Notes: a model not told the origin generated them from the letters alone. A DNA stretch of 6,401 nt from JBCBXA01 sp039816825 (GCA_039816825.1 JBCBXA010000131.1:1-6401); one strand, 5' to 3'; counted from the stretch's first letter, positions 1 to 5,385 are shown. Translations and numbers: made by a program.

Positions 1-66
1 TACTCTATATCCCGTACTCGTGGTCGGGAAGAGGAGTACAAGTTGGCCATACGTCTGAACGTTTAA
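1..66 (+). CDS. 3' end of an unidentified gene (partial, left edge)
   Basis: Frame 1 is open from the window edge to TAA at 64-66 and encodes 21 residues ending in ...EEEYKLAIRLNV. The stop lies 18 bases before a strong plus-strand intrinsic terminator, which is why I take this frame as the coding one. The last residues alternate between hydrophobic and polar (Y-L-I-L-V), which could be the closing beta strand of an outer-membrane barrel, but that is only a guess because the usual terminal Phe is absent. The fragment is too short to identify. A second plus-strand frame is also open (positions 3-224) but runs straight through the terminator, so it is less likely. Confidence 0.45.
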   Translation, partial: YSISRTRGREEEYKLAIRLNV

Positions 67-84
67 GCCTCGACACCATTAACG

Positions 85-109
85 GAAGCCCTGAAGGGCT
101 TCTTTTTTT
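85..109 (+). terminator. Intrinsic terminator
   Basis: A perfect 7-bp stem, GAAGCCC (85-91) with GGGCTTC (96-102), closes a TGAA tetraloop and is followed at once by seven T residues (103-109). This is a canonical rho-independent terminator in the plus direction. There is no T run on the opposite side, so it serves the gene ending at 66 and not a minus-strand transcript. Confidence 0.93.
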
Positions 110-325
110 GGTCAAGCGGCACACCCTTGTTTGTCATGTAAGAAGAATCCCACGACTAACGCACTTTTTTGGAACAATTCGATACCCTTTGGTTTTACGC
201 ATGACCAATCACAACTGTATTTGAATGGAGCTAATATCCAATTTGGCGCGCCTTAAAACGCTTCGTTTGTTCGCTGGCGGTAGATCGCGTGTTAGGTCGA
301 TAATTTCCTATAAATTTCATCTCGG
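110..325. other. Spacer without a convincing gene, left of the insertion sequence
   Basis: This AT-richer stretch lies between the terminator and the left end of the insertion sequence. The longest local plus-strand ATG frame is 34 codons (225-329) and its stop falls inside the IS terminal repeat, so it is probably fortuitous. I see no tRNA, no repeat array and no clear promoter. Before the IS arrived this stretch and 1553-1698 were presumably contiguous, forming a ~360-bp gap downstream of the recombinase gene. Confidence 0.6.
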
Positions 326-352
326 TTGAGGTGCCCCTAGTTTTCTAGACGC
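326..352. repeat. Left terminal inverted repeat of the IS3-type element (beside the orfB end)
   Basis: The outer 15 bases pair perfectly with the other end of the element; three mismatches follow and then seven more matching bases (TAGACGC). The orfB stop codon (345-347) lies inside this repeat, so the transposase gene runs to the very end of the element. Confidence 0.92.
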
Positions 353-1223
353 CTGCCTCGTTCAGTTTCTGCTGCCTGATCTCGAATTCAACGGGCGACA
401 GCATGCCGTTGTTCGTGTGCTTGCGCTTCGGATTGTAGAACATCTCGATGTATTCGAACACGTCCTGCCTTGCGGCATCGCGCGTTGGGTAGGTACGACG
501 TCGGATACGCTCCCGTTTCAGAAGCTGGAAAAAGCTCTCGGCGACCGCGTTGTCGTGGCAATTCCCGCGCCGGCTCATGCTGGCTACGAGGCCGTGCTGG
601 CCGAGAAAGGATTGCCATTCGCGGCTGGTTAACTGCGAGCCTTGATCTGACTGGATCGTGACCTGGTCGGACGGTTTACGTCGCCAGACGGCCATCAGCA
701 GGGCTTGGAGCGCGAGGTCCGTCGTCATGCGCGATTGGGCCGACCAGCCGACCACCCGGCGAGAGAATAGGTCGATGACCACACACAGATACAGCCAACC
801 CTCATGGGTCCTGATGTAGGTGATGTCGGTCACCCAGACCTGATCGGGCAGAGACGTCGCGAAGCACTGCTCCAGCCTGTTCTCTGCAACCACTCCGGGC
901 TTGCCGCCATATCGGCCAGGGCGGCGCCTATAGCCGATTTGCGCGGCGATCCCGGCCAGCGATGCCAACCGGGAAACACGGTTCTCTGAGATGCGTTCGC
1001 CTTGGTCAGGCAGATCCTCCGTCAGCTTGCGATAGCCGTAGACCTTGCCACTCTCTGCCCAGGCCTGCCGGATCAACTCGGTCTGCCGCGCATCCTCCTG
1101 CGCACGATGGCTCACTGGTTCCTTGAGCCAAGCATAGAAGCCGGAGAAATGGACCCGCAGCACCCGGCACATGGCCCGGACGCCGAACTCCGCACGATGC
1201 GCCCGGATGAAGGCGTACTTCAT
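345..1223 (-). CDS. IS3-family transposase OrfB (DDE integrase domain)
   Basis: The 292-residue product has the layout of IS3 OrfB: an N-terminal HTH_21-type region (residues ~45-105, with VYGYRKLTEDL) and an rve/RNase-H-fold catalytic core from ~125. The catalytic acids are D133 (in VWVTDITYI), D193 (in QSDQGSQLTS) and E229 (in NAVAESFF), giving D-59-D-35-E, the canonical D(35)E spacing. The C-terminus (YNPKRKHTNNGMLSPVEFE) also matches the family. The ATG at 1223 overlaps the orfA stop, so some protein may be made by coupling, but the active transposase should be the 382-residue OrfAB fusion made by frameshifting. No internal stop or frameshift is seen, so the IS may be active. Confidence 0.96.
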   Translation of the reverse strand: MKYAFIRAHRAEFGVRAMCRVLRVHFSGFYAWLKEPVSHRAQEDARQTELIRQAWAESGKVYGYRKLTEDLPDQGERISENRVSRLASLAGIAAQIGYRRRPGRYGGKPGVVAENRLEQCFATSLPDQVWVTDITYIRTHEGWLYLCVVIDLFSRRVVGWSAQSRMTTDLALQALLMAVWRRKPSDQVTIQSDQGSQLTSREWQSFLGQHGLVASMSRRGNCHDNAVAESFFQLLKRERIRRRTYPTRDAARQDVFEYIEMFYNPKRKHTNNGMLSPVEFEIRQQKLNEAGV

Positions 1224-1492
1224 TGGGACTCGCGCGCGAAGTACGCCGTTGCCTTTTTTAGAATGTCGCGCTCCTCGGTCACCCGAGCCAGCTCGCGCTT
1301 AAGGCGCTGGTTCTCGGCCTCGTGGTCCACGCCCGGCTTCGGCACAGGCTCTCCGAACAGCTTAAGCCACTTGTAGAGTGAATAAGGACTCACTCCCAAA
1401 CGCTTCGAGACTTCCCGAACCGGGTACCCGCGCTCCTTGATCTGATGCACCGCATCCCGCTTGAACTCGTCGCTGTAATTGCTTGTCCCCAT
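1220..1492 (-). CDS. IS3-family transposase OrfA (DNA-binding subunit)
   Basis: The 90-residue product starts MGTSNYSDEFKRDAV, typical of IS3 OrfA proteins. Residues ~22-45 (VREVSKRLGVSPYSLYKWLK) form the helix-turn-helix that binds the terminal repeats, and residues ~57-80 form the leucine-zipper-like coiled coil for multimerisation. The ATG at 1492 is preceded by AGGAGG (1503-1498) five bases upstream, a strong ribosome binding site. Near the end, codons CTA-AAA-AAG (1261-1253) contain the A6G slippery heptamer, where a -1 shift joins this frame to orfB. Its stop TGA overlaps the orfB ATG in an ATGA arrangement. Unshifted, it acts as the DNA-binding regulator of transposition. Confidence 0.95.
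   Translation of the reverse strand: MGTSNYSDEFKRDAVHQIKERGYPVREVSKRLGVSPYSLYKWLKLFGEPVPKPGVDHEAENQRLKRELARVTEERDILKKATAYFARESQ
1253..1259 (-). promoter_or_regulatory. Programmed -1 ribosomal frameshift site (A6G)
   Basis: On the minus strand the heptamer A-AAA-AAG reads in the orfA frame as CT[A AAA AAG]. After a -1 slip, translation continues GGC-AAC-GGC-GTA-CTT and so on for ten codons without a stop, reaching the orfB ATG in frame. The fusion would be 80 OrfA residues, ten linker residues and the 292 of OrfB. The same heptamer drives OrfAB synthesis in many IS3 elements. I did not find a clear stimulatory stem-loop downstream. Confidence 0.85.
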
Positions 1493-1525
1493 CTCGGCCT
1501 CCTAGCCTCAAAGTTAGGGGGCAAA

Positions 1526-1552
1526 GCGTCTACAAGTCTAGGGGCACCTCAA
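1526..1552. repeat. Right terminal inverted repeat of the IS3-type element (beside the orfA start)
   Basis: This is the reverse complement of the left terminal repeat, perfect over the outer 15 bases (CTAGGGGCACCTCAA) and interrupted by three mismatches over 27. It lies upstream of orfA, so this is the end where the transposase promoter would normally sit, partly within or next to the repeat. Confidence 0.92.
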
Positions 1553-1698
1553 GGATTGAACCTTATTGGTGTTCGTGACTGCTAGACAACTTATTTGTTG
1601 GTTGTCAGACTCTCAAGAGCACTACTAATTTCGTCAGCAGTTCGACTTCTGTCTCGGTCTGCTCCACCACACAGGACACTTAGTGTCTTATCAACGTC
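1553..1698. other. Spacer with dyads between the IS and the recombinase gene
   Basis: No gene is apparent. The stretch carries a loose inverted repeat GACAAC (1585-1590) with GTTGTC (1601-1606) around a 10-base loop, and a tight palindrome GACACT-T-AGTGTC (1675-1687). It leads into the 12-bp inverted repeat at the recombinase stop. Large serine recombinases often lie next to their own attachment site, so this spacer is a reasonable place to look for one, but nothing here proves it. Confidence 0.4.
1675..1687. repeat. Short perfect palindrome with a one-base centre
   Basis: GACACT and AGTGTC are exact inverted copies separated by a single T. The symmetry is of the kind bound by dimeric DNA-binding proteins, but 13 bp is short enough to occur by chance. 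It lies just past the end of the recombinase gene, next to a second, longer dyad. Confidence 0.35.
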
Positions 1699-1725
1699 TT
1701 AGAGCCAATTTTGTGGCTCTAAGAC
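1696..1725 (-). terminator. Perfect 12-bp stem-loop overlapping the recombinase stop codon
   Basis: GTCTTAGAGCCA (1696-1707) and TGGCTCTAAGAC (1714-1725) are exact inverted copies around a 6-base loop, ATTTTG. The structure contains the last eight codons of the recombinase gene and its TAA (1701-1699). Its position suggests a transcription terminator, but the minus strand has no T run after it (it continues GTTGATAAG). It may instead protect the mRNA 3' end, require Rho, or be a recombinase- or protein-binding dyad. The structure is certain; its role is not. Confidence 0.55.
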
Positions 1726-3084
1726 TAGATATTTTCCGATTAGAATACGGTTCGAGAACGCCACTTCGGCGATCCGGCGCTTTTTCGTCGGATCGGCAAT
1801 TTCGTAAGTAAGGCTAAGGCTTTTTACCAGTTCGAGAAATTTCTCCACGCGTCCAACGACTAGGTCAACCGACCCAACTTTGGCGCGGTTTTCTTCCAGC
1901 TGTTGGCGCTCATCGACCAGTCGTTCCTTGCGCTGTTGGAACGTCTCTTTGTCGATGAGGCCATCCAGCAGCGCGTCGGTGAGTTTTTCTAGCCGGGCGT
2001 CGACACTGCTCATCTGAAGCTCAAGAGCCTTCGCATTTGCTTCTGGGTTGTGTTTGTTGATGTGCTCTCGGAGCCGCGTTCTAAGAACCTGGTAGTCTTT
2101 TTCAGAGACCTCCAACTTGCCGAGTGCAGAACCGATCTCGGCTTCCACTTGGTCAACCCGGATTGATTTACCCGGGCAGCCTTTGGTGTGGCAGCGCATA
2201 TAGACGCGACCCTTTTGCAGCTCTCCGATTAAGTTGCGCTGACATGCGCCACAAGTGATCAGCCGTCGGTAGGTATGGTTATGTCGCGTCTGCTTTTTGT
2301 GTTGGCGGTCGGACTTTAGCTCTTGCACGAGCCTGAACAGACTGCGGGTGATAATCGGTTCGTGGACGCCTTTGTACCGCCGCCCGGATCGTTTCATGAT
2401 GATCTCGCCATGGTAGAACCGATTGCTCAGCAGAATCTCGAGACAGCCTTTGGTGATCGGCTTGCCAGAGCGGTTGCGGAAGCCACGCTGCCGTAGTTCA
2501 GCCAACAAGCCGCGCAACGAGTATTGTTGCGTGGCGTAGAGCTCAAACGCCTGGCGCACATATGGCGCGCGTTCAGGATCGAGCGCTTTCGGTTTGCCGG
2601 CGCCCTGATCGAGATACCCGATCGGGGCGGCGAATGGGAACAGTCCTTGCTTGAGGCGTCCTTCAATGCCCTTCAAACACTCTTCGCGGAGATTGCGCAC
2701 GTAATCGGCGGCAATAACAGCCTGGATATCGGCTGTGAGGCGTCCACCGCGAGAGCGCAGATCGAGGCTTTCATGGGCGAAGCGAACGTCGATGTTTTGA
2801 TCCAGCAATTCCCCCACCAAGGCCCAATCGGCGAAGTTGCGGGCCGAGCGGTCGATTTTATGCACGATGAGGCCGGCACCTTCCCCGCGCCGGAGCCTGG
2901 AAATGACTTCGTTGAAGACCGGCCGACCGCGCTTAGCGGCCGTTTCCTTCTCTTCGTACCAGGTACTGACAACAAGACCATGCTTTGAAGCGTAGGCGCT
3001 GATCGCGTCGCGTTGCGCTTCAAGCGATACGCCATCACCCTGTTTGACCGTGGAGACACGGGTATACGCTAGGTAGCTAGACAT
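1699..3084 (-). CDS. Large serine recombinase (resolvase / recombinase / zinc-ribbon family)
   Basis: The 461-residue product catalyses site-specific DNA strand exchange through a serine-DNA intermediate. Residues ~3-145 are the resolvase catalytic domain, with YTRVST holding the nucleophile S11 and R9, and KIDRSARN (residues 76-83) the conserved arginine motif. Residues ~155-255 match the Recombinase DNA-binding domain (GYLDQG..., LNR-like SNRFYHGEI at 220-228). C278, C281, C298 and C303 form the zinc-ribbon, followed by a charged coiled coil (~345-405). The length is that of phage-integrase-type serine recombinases rather than small resolvases. The ATG at 3084 starts eight bases after the stop of the small upstream gene and has no clear Shine-Dalgarno, suggesting translational coupling. 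All visible catalytic residues are intact. Its att sites are unknown. Confidence 0.95.
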   Translation of the reverse strand: MSSYLAYTRVSTVKQGDGVSLEAQRDAISAYASKHGLVVSTWYEEKETAAKRGRPVFNEVISRLRRGEGAGLIVHKIDRSARNFADWALVGELLDQNIDVRFAHESLDLRSRGGRLTADIQAVIAADYVRNLREECLKGIEGRLKQGLFPFAAPIGYLDQGAGKPKALDPERAPYVRQAFELYATQQYSLRGLLAELRQRGFRNRSGKPITKGCLEILLSNRFYHGEIIMKRSGRRYKGVHEPIITRSLFRLVQELKSDRQHKKQTRHNHTYRRLITCGACQRNLIGELQKGRVYMRCHTKGCPGKSIRVDQVEAEIGSALGKLEVSEKDYQVLRTRLREHINKHNPEANAKALELQMSSVDARLEKLTDALLDGLIDKETFQQRKERLVDERQQLEENRAKVGSVDLVVGRVEKFLELVKSLSLTYEIADPTKKRRIAEVAFSNRILIGKYLVLEPQNWL

Positions 3085-3092
3085 ACCGGATT

Positions 3093-3227
3093 TTAGATGT
3101 CATCTGACTCTAGCAAATCCTCGTCGTATGTCGAGACTTCCCAGGGCCAACGGTCCTCCCGCAACAGGTCGTAATACAGCTCCAGGCAGATCTGCAGGTA
3201 GGCGTCTAATAGGTCTTGGTCATTCAT
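3093..3227 (-). CDS. Very acidic 44-residue protein, function unknown
   Basis: ATG at 3227 opens a 44-codon frame ending in TAA at 3095-3093, just before the recombinase start and downstream of the ATPase gene. The peptide begins MNDQDLLDAYLQICLELYYD and ends DEDLLESDDI. It has 14 Asp/Glu and only 2 Arg (no Lys), net about -12, and is probably helical in its first half with an amphipathic Leu/Tyr face. GAGG (3233-3230) precedes the ATG, close but plausible; an in-frame GTG at 3230 is an alternative start. Tight packing with the recombinase supports a real gene. I do not recognise a family. Acidic small proteins can be DNA mimics or partners of basic DNA-binding proteins, which is inference only. 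Confidence 0.65.
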   Translation of the reverse strand: MNDQDLLDAYLQICLELYYDLLREDRWPWEVSTYDEDLLESDDI

Positions 3228-3276
3228 CACCTCATGCTATCGGACGAGGAGCAACGGTCTAGCAGGCCCAGCATCC

Positions 3277-4431
3277 CTAGCCCTGATGGGCCGGATACAT
3301 AGACGCCGAGAACGCCTTGCTGCGTGTGCCATTGACCATCATTTGCACCACCACCCGGTGGTTCGGCTGATTGCTCAAATCATGCGCGGTGTATGGCGGC
3401 ACTGAGCGTTCCAGGTGCAGCGCATCGCTGAGACCGGTTCGGAAGATCGCCGTACTGCCGACATTGCCTTCGAGCGCCTCACGCACCGCCAGGCTGCTCT
3501 GAGAGCGGTGCTGTTGCGCCAAAACGAGAGCCAAGCCGTATTTGCGGGCCTCAGCGAGCAGTCCGGCAAAGGCCGCGGTCGTGAAAGAATGGTACTCATC
3601 GGCGTAGAGAAAAAACGGACGACGGGCGACTGTGGGCAAGCTATGCCGAGTGAGCGCCGCGTGCATGAGGCTGCTGGTGATCAAACCACCGAAAACGTTG
3701 GTCACATCTGCACCCAAACGTCCTTTCGCTAGGTTCACGATCAATTGCCCGCCGGTATCCATGAGAGAACGGAAGCGCAGCGGCTCCTTCGGCTCGCATA
3801 GCGCCGTCCGTACCTGTGGCTGGGCTAGGAAGGCGCCCAGCTTATTGGCGATCGCCGAGACCCCATCGGCGCTCGTTTGATAATTCATCTGCGGGTATTC
3901 GTGTTTCCAGAAGAGCCGGACTTGCTCATCCGTGATCTGCTCCACCACCTGTCGACGGAAGCCTTTCCAGATGAGCAGCTTTAGGATGTCCTGCAGGTTG
4001 GCACTTGGTTGCTCGAGCAGCGCCAGGATCGAATAGCGCAGCAGGTGCTCCATCCGCGGGCCCCAGGCGTCAGACCATCGCGCTTTGAGAGTCTCGATCA
4101 AGCCAGAGGCGACCAGCGGTCGATGAGCAGCGCCGACCGGAGCAAGGGGGTTATATCCCAGCTGGCAGGACGGATCAGCGATATCCCAGTAGAGGTGTGA
4201 GCTCGGCAATCCTCTATGCAACCCTTCCGCCAGATCGCCGTGGGGATCGAGTAGACAAAAGCCACGAGCGGCCACCACGTCTTGCCAAATCAAGTTGTGC
4301 AATAAGGTCGACTTGCCCGTGCCTGTTTGGCCCAGCAGCGCCATGTGGAAAAGCCGGTCGGGCTGCAAGAGACCGAACGGGACCGGGGCGCTGTACCGTT
4401 GATAGGCCAAGCCGAGCACAGAGAGTGACAT
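3277..4431 (-). CDS. VirD4/TraG-HerA-like P-loop ATPase without membrane anchor
   Basis: The 384-residue protein is a DNA-translocase-type ATPase. GQTGTGKST (residues 34-42) is the Walker A motif, LDPHGDL (61-67) matches the DPxGD/E element after the P-loop in VirD4/TraG and HerA proteins, FFLYADE (273-279) is Walker B with D278/E279, and LVLAQQHRSQ (302-311) is the sensor motif seen in coupling proteins. Classical VirD4 proteins are 500-700 residues with N-terminal membrane helices; here the P-loop starts at residue 34 and no transmembrane segment is seen, so it is probably cytoplasmic. The reading frame has no other start upstream of 4431 before a stop; AGGAG (4437-4433) lies only one base before the ATG, unusually close. 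It could be a coupling protein remnant, a mobilization helper or a HerA-like pump. No relaxase or nuclease partner is visible. Confidence 0.88.
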   Translation of the reverse strand: MSLSVLGLAYQRYSAPVPFGLLQPDRLFHMALLGQTGTGKSTLLHNLIWQDVVAARGFCLLDPHGDLAEGLHRGLPSSHLYWDIADPSCQLGYNPLAPVGAAHRPLVASGLIETLKARWSDAWGPRMEHLLRYSILALLEQPSANLQDILKLLIWKGFRRQVVEQITDEQVRLFWKHEYPQMNYQTSADGVSAIANKLGAFLAQPQVRTALCEPKEPLRFRSLMDTGGQLIVNLAKGRLGADVTNVFGGLITSSLMHAALTRHSLPTVARRPFFLYADEYHSFTTAAFAGLLAEARKYGLALVLAQQHRSQSSLAVREALEGNVGSTAIFRTGLSDALHLERSVPPYTAHDLSNQPNHRVVVQMMVNGTRSKAFSASMYPAHQG

Positions 4432-4505
4432 GCTCCTGATTGTCGGGCATGCGACGATCCGCTTGTAGCAGGTGGGCTATCGCCCCAGTTGATATCGCAG
4501 CTGCT

Positions 4506-4534
4506 TTGCGAAGCACCGGAGCACAGGCAATATT
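4506..4534 (+). promoter_or_regulatory. Weak candidate sigma-70 promoter for the DUF3768 gene
   Basis: TTGCGA (4506-4511) and AATATT (4529-4534) are separated by 17 bases; each matches four of six consensus positions. Transcription would start near 4541, shortly before the hairpin at 4553, so the whole hairpin would be in the 5' leader. This is a visual match only, and such matches are common by chance. Confidence 0.2.
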
Positions 4535-4552
4535 CACGAAGATAGAAACCCA

Positions 4553-4616
4553 GACCCATCGCCGGTCGCCAAGAGCACGGGATGCCCCCGCGCTCTTGAC
4601 CGGAAGGAGATGGGTC
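4553..4616 (+). promoter_or_regulatory. Long leader stem-loop enclosing the ribosome binding site of the DUF3768 gene
   Basis: Three consecutive helices and a tip are nested: GACCCATC (4553-4560) with GATGGGTC (4609-4616); CCGGT (4562-4566) with ACCGG (4599-4603); CAAGAGC (4570-4576) with GCTCTTG (4592-4598); and CGGG (4578-4581) with CCCG (4587-4590) around an ATGCC loop. All pairs are Watson-Crick, 24 in total. The last paired base is directly before the ATG at 4617. The Shine-Dalgarno AAGGAG (4604-4609) sits in a five-base bulge with its last G paired. The structure suggests translational control or an RNA-binding site; as DNA it could also be a protein-binding dyad. No known riboswitch class is recognised. 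Confidence 0.6.
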
Positions 4617-5150
4617 ATGGGATTGTTCCCCGAAGAAGAGATTAAGGAGAATGTTGGCTCCGTACCCCGATGTGCCACATGCGGATCAGAACGCGTCGTC
4701 AAACACGCCTGGGCGTGTTGGAACCAAGCAGCGGGTATGTGGGAGCTCGAAGAAACGTTTGACCACGAGCATTGCCATCAATGCGAGGCAAAGACGCGGC
4801 TGGTTTGGTCTGCGCCGCCTCTGCCATCACCTCTTAGGATAAGAGAGCTGAATGACCGCCTCCGTTGCGAAGGCCGAGGCAATGGGCGTTGGGTTGTAAC
4901 GAGTGGCGTGCAGGCTGTTGGGGATGAGTTCGTACAAGCCGCTATTCTGGCTGTCCGCGACTTCGACGACTTCAGCCAAGATAACGATCCGCACGGCGAG
5001 CACGACTTCGGCGCAGTGGACGTCGATGGTGAACGCCTGTTCTTCAAAATCGATTACTACGCGCCGGACCTATCAGCCGGGAGCGAAAACCCTGCCAATG
5101 AGGGGCTGACGCACAGGGTGCTGACTGTGATGTTGGCGTCGGAATACTAG
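4617..5150 (+). CDS. DUF3768 protein with N-terminal four-cysteine (zinc-ribbon-like) region
   Basis: The 177-residue product has two parts. Residues ~1-65 carry C19-x2-C22 (CATCGS) and C53-x2-C56 (CHQC), a spacing typical of a structural zinc site. Residues ~74-177 match DUF3768: IRELNDRLR, VVTSGVQAVG, DFDDFSQDNDPHGEHDFGAV, FFKIDYY and the terminal LTVMLASEY. The function of the family is unknown; it is common on alphaproteobacterial plasmids and mobile elements. The frame is open further upstream (an ATG at 4440), but I chose ATG 4617 because AAGGAG lies seven bases before it, the DUF-containing protein starts naturally there, and the upstream stretch forms a hairpin and has non-protein-like composition. 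The gene is divergent from the ATPase gene, and its leader hairpin probably governs expression. Confidence 0.88.
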   Translation: MGLFPEEEIKENVGSVPRCATCGSERVVKHAWACWNQAAGMWELEETFDHEHCHQCEAKTRLVWSAPPLPSPLRIRELNDRLRCEGRGNGRWVVTSGVQAVGDEFVQAAILAVRDFDDFSQDNDPHGEHDFGAVDVDGERLFFKIDYYAPDLSAGSENPANEGLTHRVLTVMLASEY

Positions 5151-5385
5151 CCTCACGACGGCACAAGATAGCAGGGGTGCACCTGCCTAAGAGTATAAAA
5201 GGCTGCCAAACAAATTTGGCGGCTTTTCAAAAAAATAAGCTCGAACGCTCTATAAATCGGCTTTTAAGGGAATAAGGTGGTTGAGCCTTGTTTCTGATAA
5301 TAAATGGCCGAGATCGAAAGGTCTGTAACTATTACGGAGATCTTCGAGCGCGTTTTCTTGGGTCGCTATTTTTAAAAGCAATCCA
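5151..5385. other. Intergenic region between convergent DUF3768 and RTX operons
   Basis: This stretch contains the probable bidirectional terminator (5197-5227) and a small near-palindrome GCAGG-GGTGCA-CCTGC (5171-5186) just after the DUF3768 stop. Between 5250 and 5381 a minus-strand frame starting with TTG, five bases after the carrier protein stop, is open for 43 codons and its translation looks fairly protein-like, but there is no ribosome binding site or recognisable family, so I do not call it a gene. GC content drops noticeably here compared with the 300-5150 region. Confidence 0.5.
5197..5227. terminator. Probable bidirectional terminator between convergent operons
   Basis: GCTGCCAAA (5202-5210) pairs with TTTGGCGGC (5215-5223), with one G-T wobble, around a CAAA loop. 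TTTT follows at 5224-5227 on the plus strand, and AAAA at 5197-5200 gives TTTT on the minus strand. It lies between the ends of the plus-strand DUF3768 gene and the minus-strand carrier protein gene, so it can end transcription from both sides. The T runs are short, so efficiency may be moderate. Confidence 0.75.

Larger units (their letters stand above)
326..1552 (-). mobile_element. IS3-family insertion sequence, complete, ~1.23 kb
   Basis: The ends are inverted repeats. TTGAGGTGCCCCTAG at 326-340 is the exact reverse complement of 1538-1552, and the match continues inward to about 27 bp with three mismatches (341, 342, 345 on the left). If the element begins with TG and ends with CA, as is usual for IS3 elements, its exact limits are 327-1551. 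Inside are orfA and orfB on the minus strand, linked by an A6G slippage site, which is the standard IS3 organisation. The length fits the family. No 3- or 4-bp target duplication is visible: the flanks read CGGT on the left and AGGA on the right. I do not recognise the specific IS name. Confidence 0.95.

Noticed and set aside
1..50. Minus-strand ATG at 50 with an open frame to the left edge
   Set aside because: Only 16 codons are visible, with no ribosome binding site, and the adjacent terminator is oriented for a plus-strand gene.
3..224. Open plus-strand frame of about 74 codons from the left edge
   Set aside because: It runs through a canonical terminator hairpin and its T run; frame 1, which stops just before the terminator, is the more natural coding frame.
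225..329. 34-codon plus-strand frame ending in the IS left repeat
   Set aside because: There is no family resemblance, and its stop is supplied by the inserted element; it is too short to support.
2524..2988. 154-codon plus-strand frame opposite the recombinase gene
   Set aside because: It is antisense to conserved, motif-bearing recombinase sequence, so it is a shadow of that gene's codon bias.
3265..3292. Hairpin GGCCCA/TGGGCC at the end of the ATPase gene as a terminator
   Set aside because: The stem is six bp with a 16-base loop and no T run follows on the minus strand; it would also separate genes that appear to be one operon.
4440..4616. N-terminal extension of the DUF3768 protein from an ATG at 4440
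   Set aside because: The 59 extra codons look non-protein-like, cover the hairpin leader and lack a ribosome binding site, whereas ATG 4617 has AAGGAG at ideal spacing.
4610..4645. ATG at 4610 overlapping the Shine-Dalgarno of the DUF3768 gene
   Set aside because: It opens a frame of only 11 codons and its start lies inside the proposed stem; no evidence supports a leader peptide.
4214..4702. 162-codon minus-strand frame across the ATPase start and the intergenic region
   Set aside because: It overlaps the Walker A part of the ATPase in another frame and the opposite strand of the DUF3768 gene; it has no recognisable domain.
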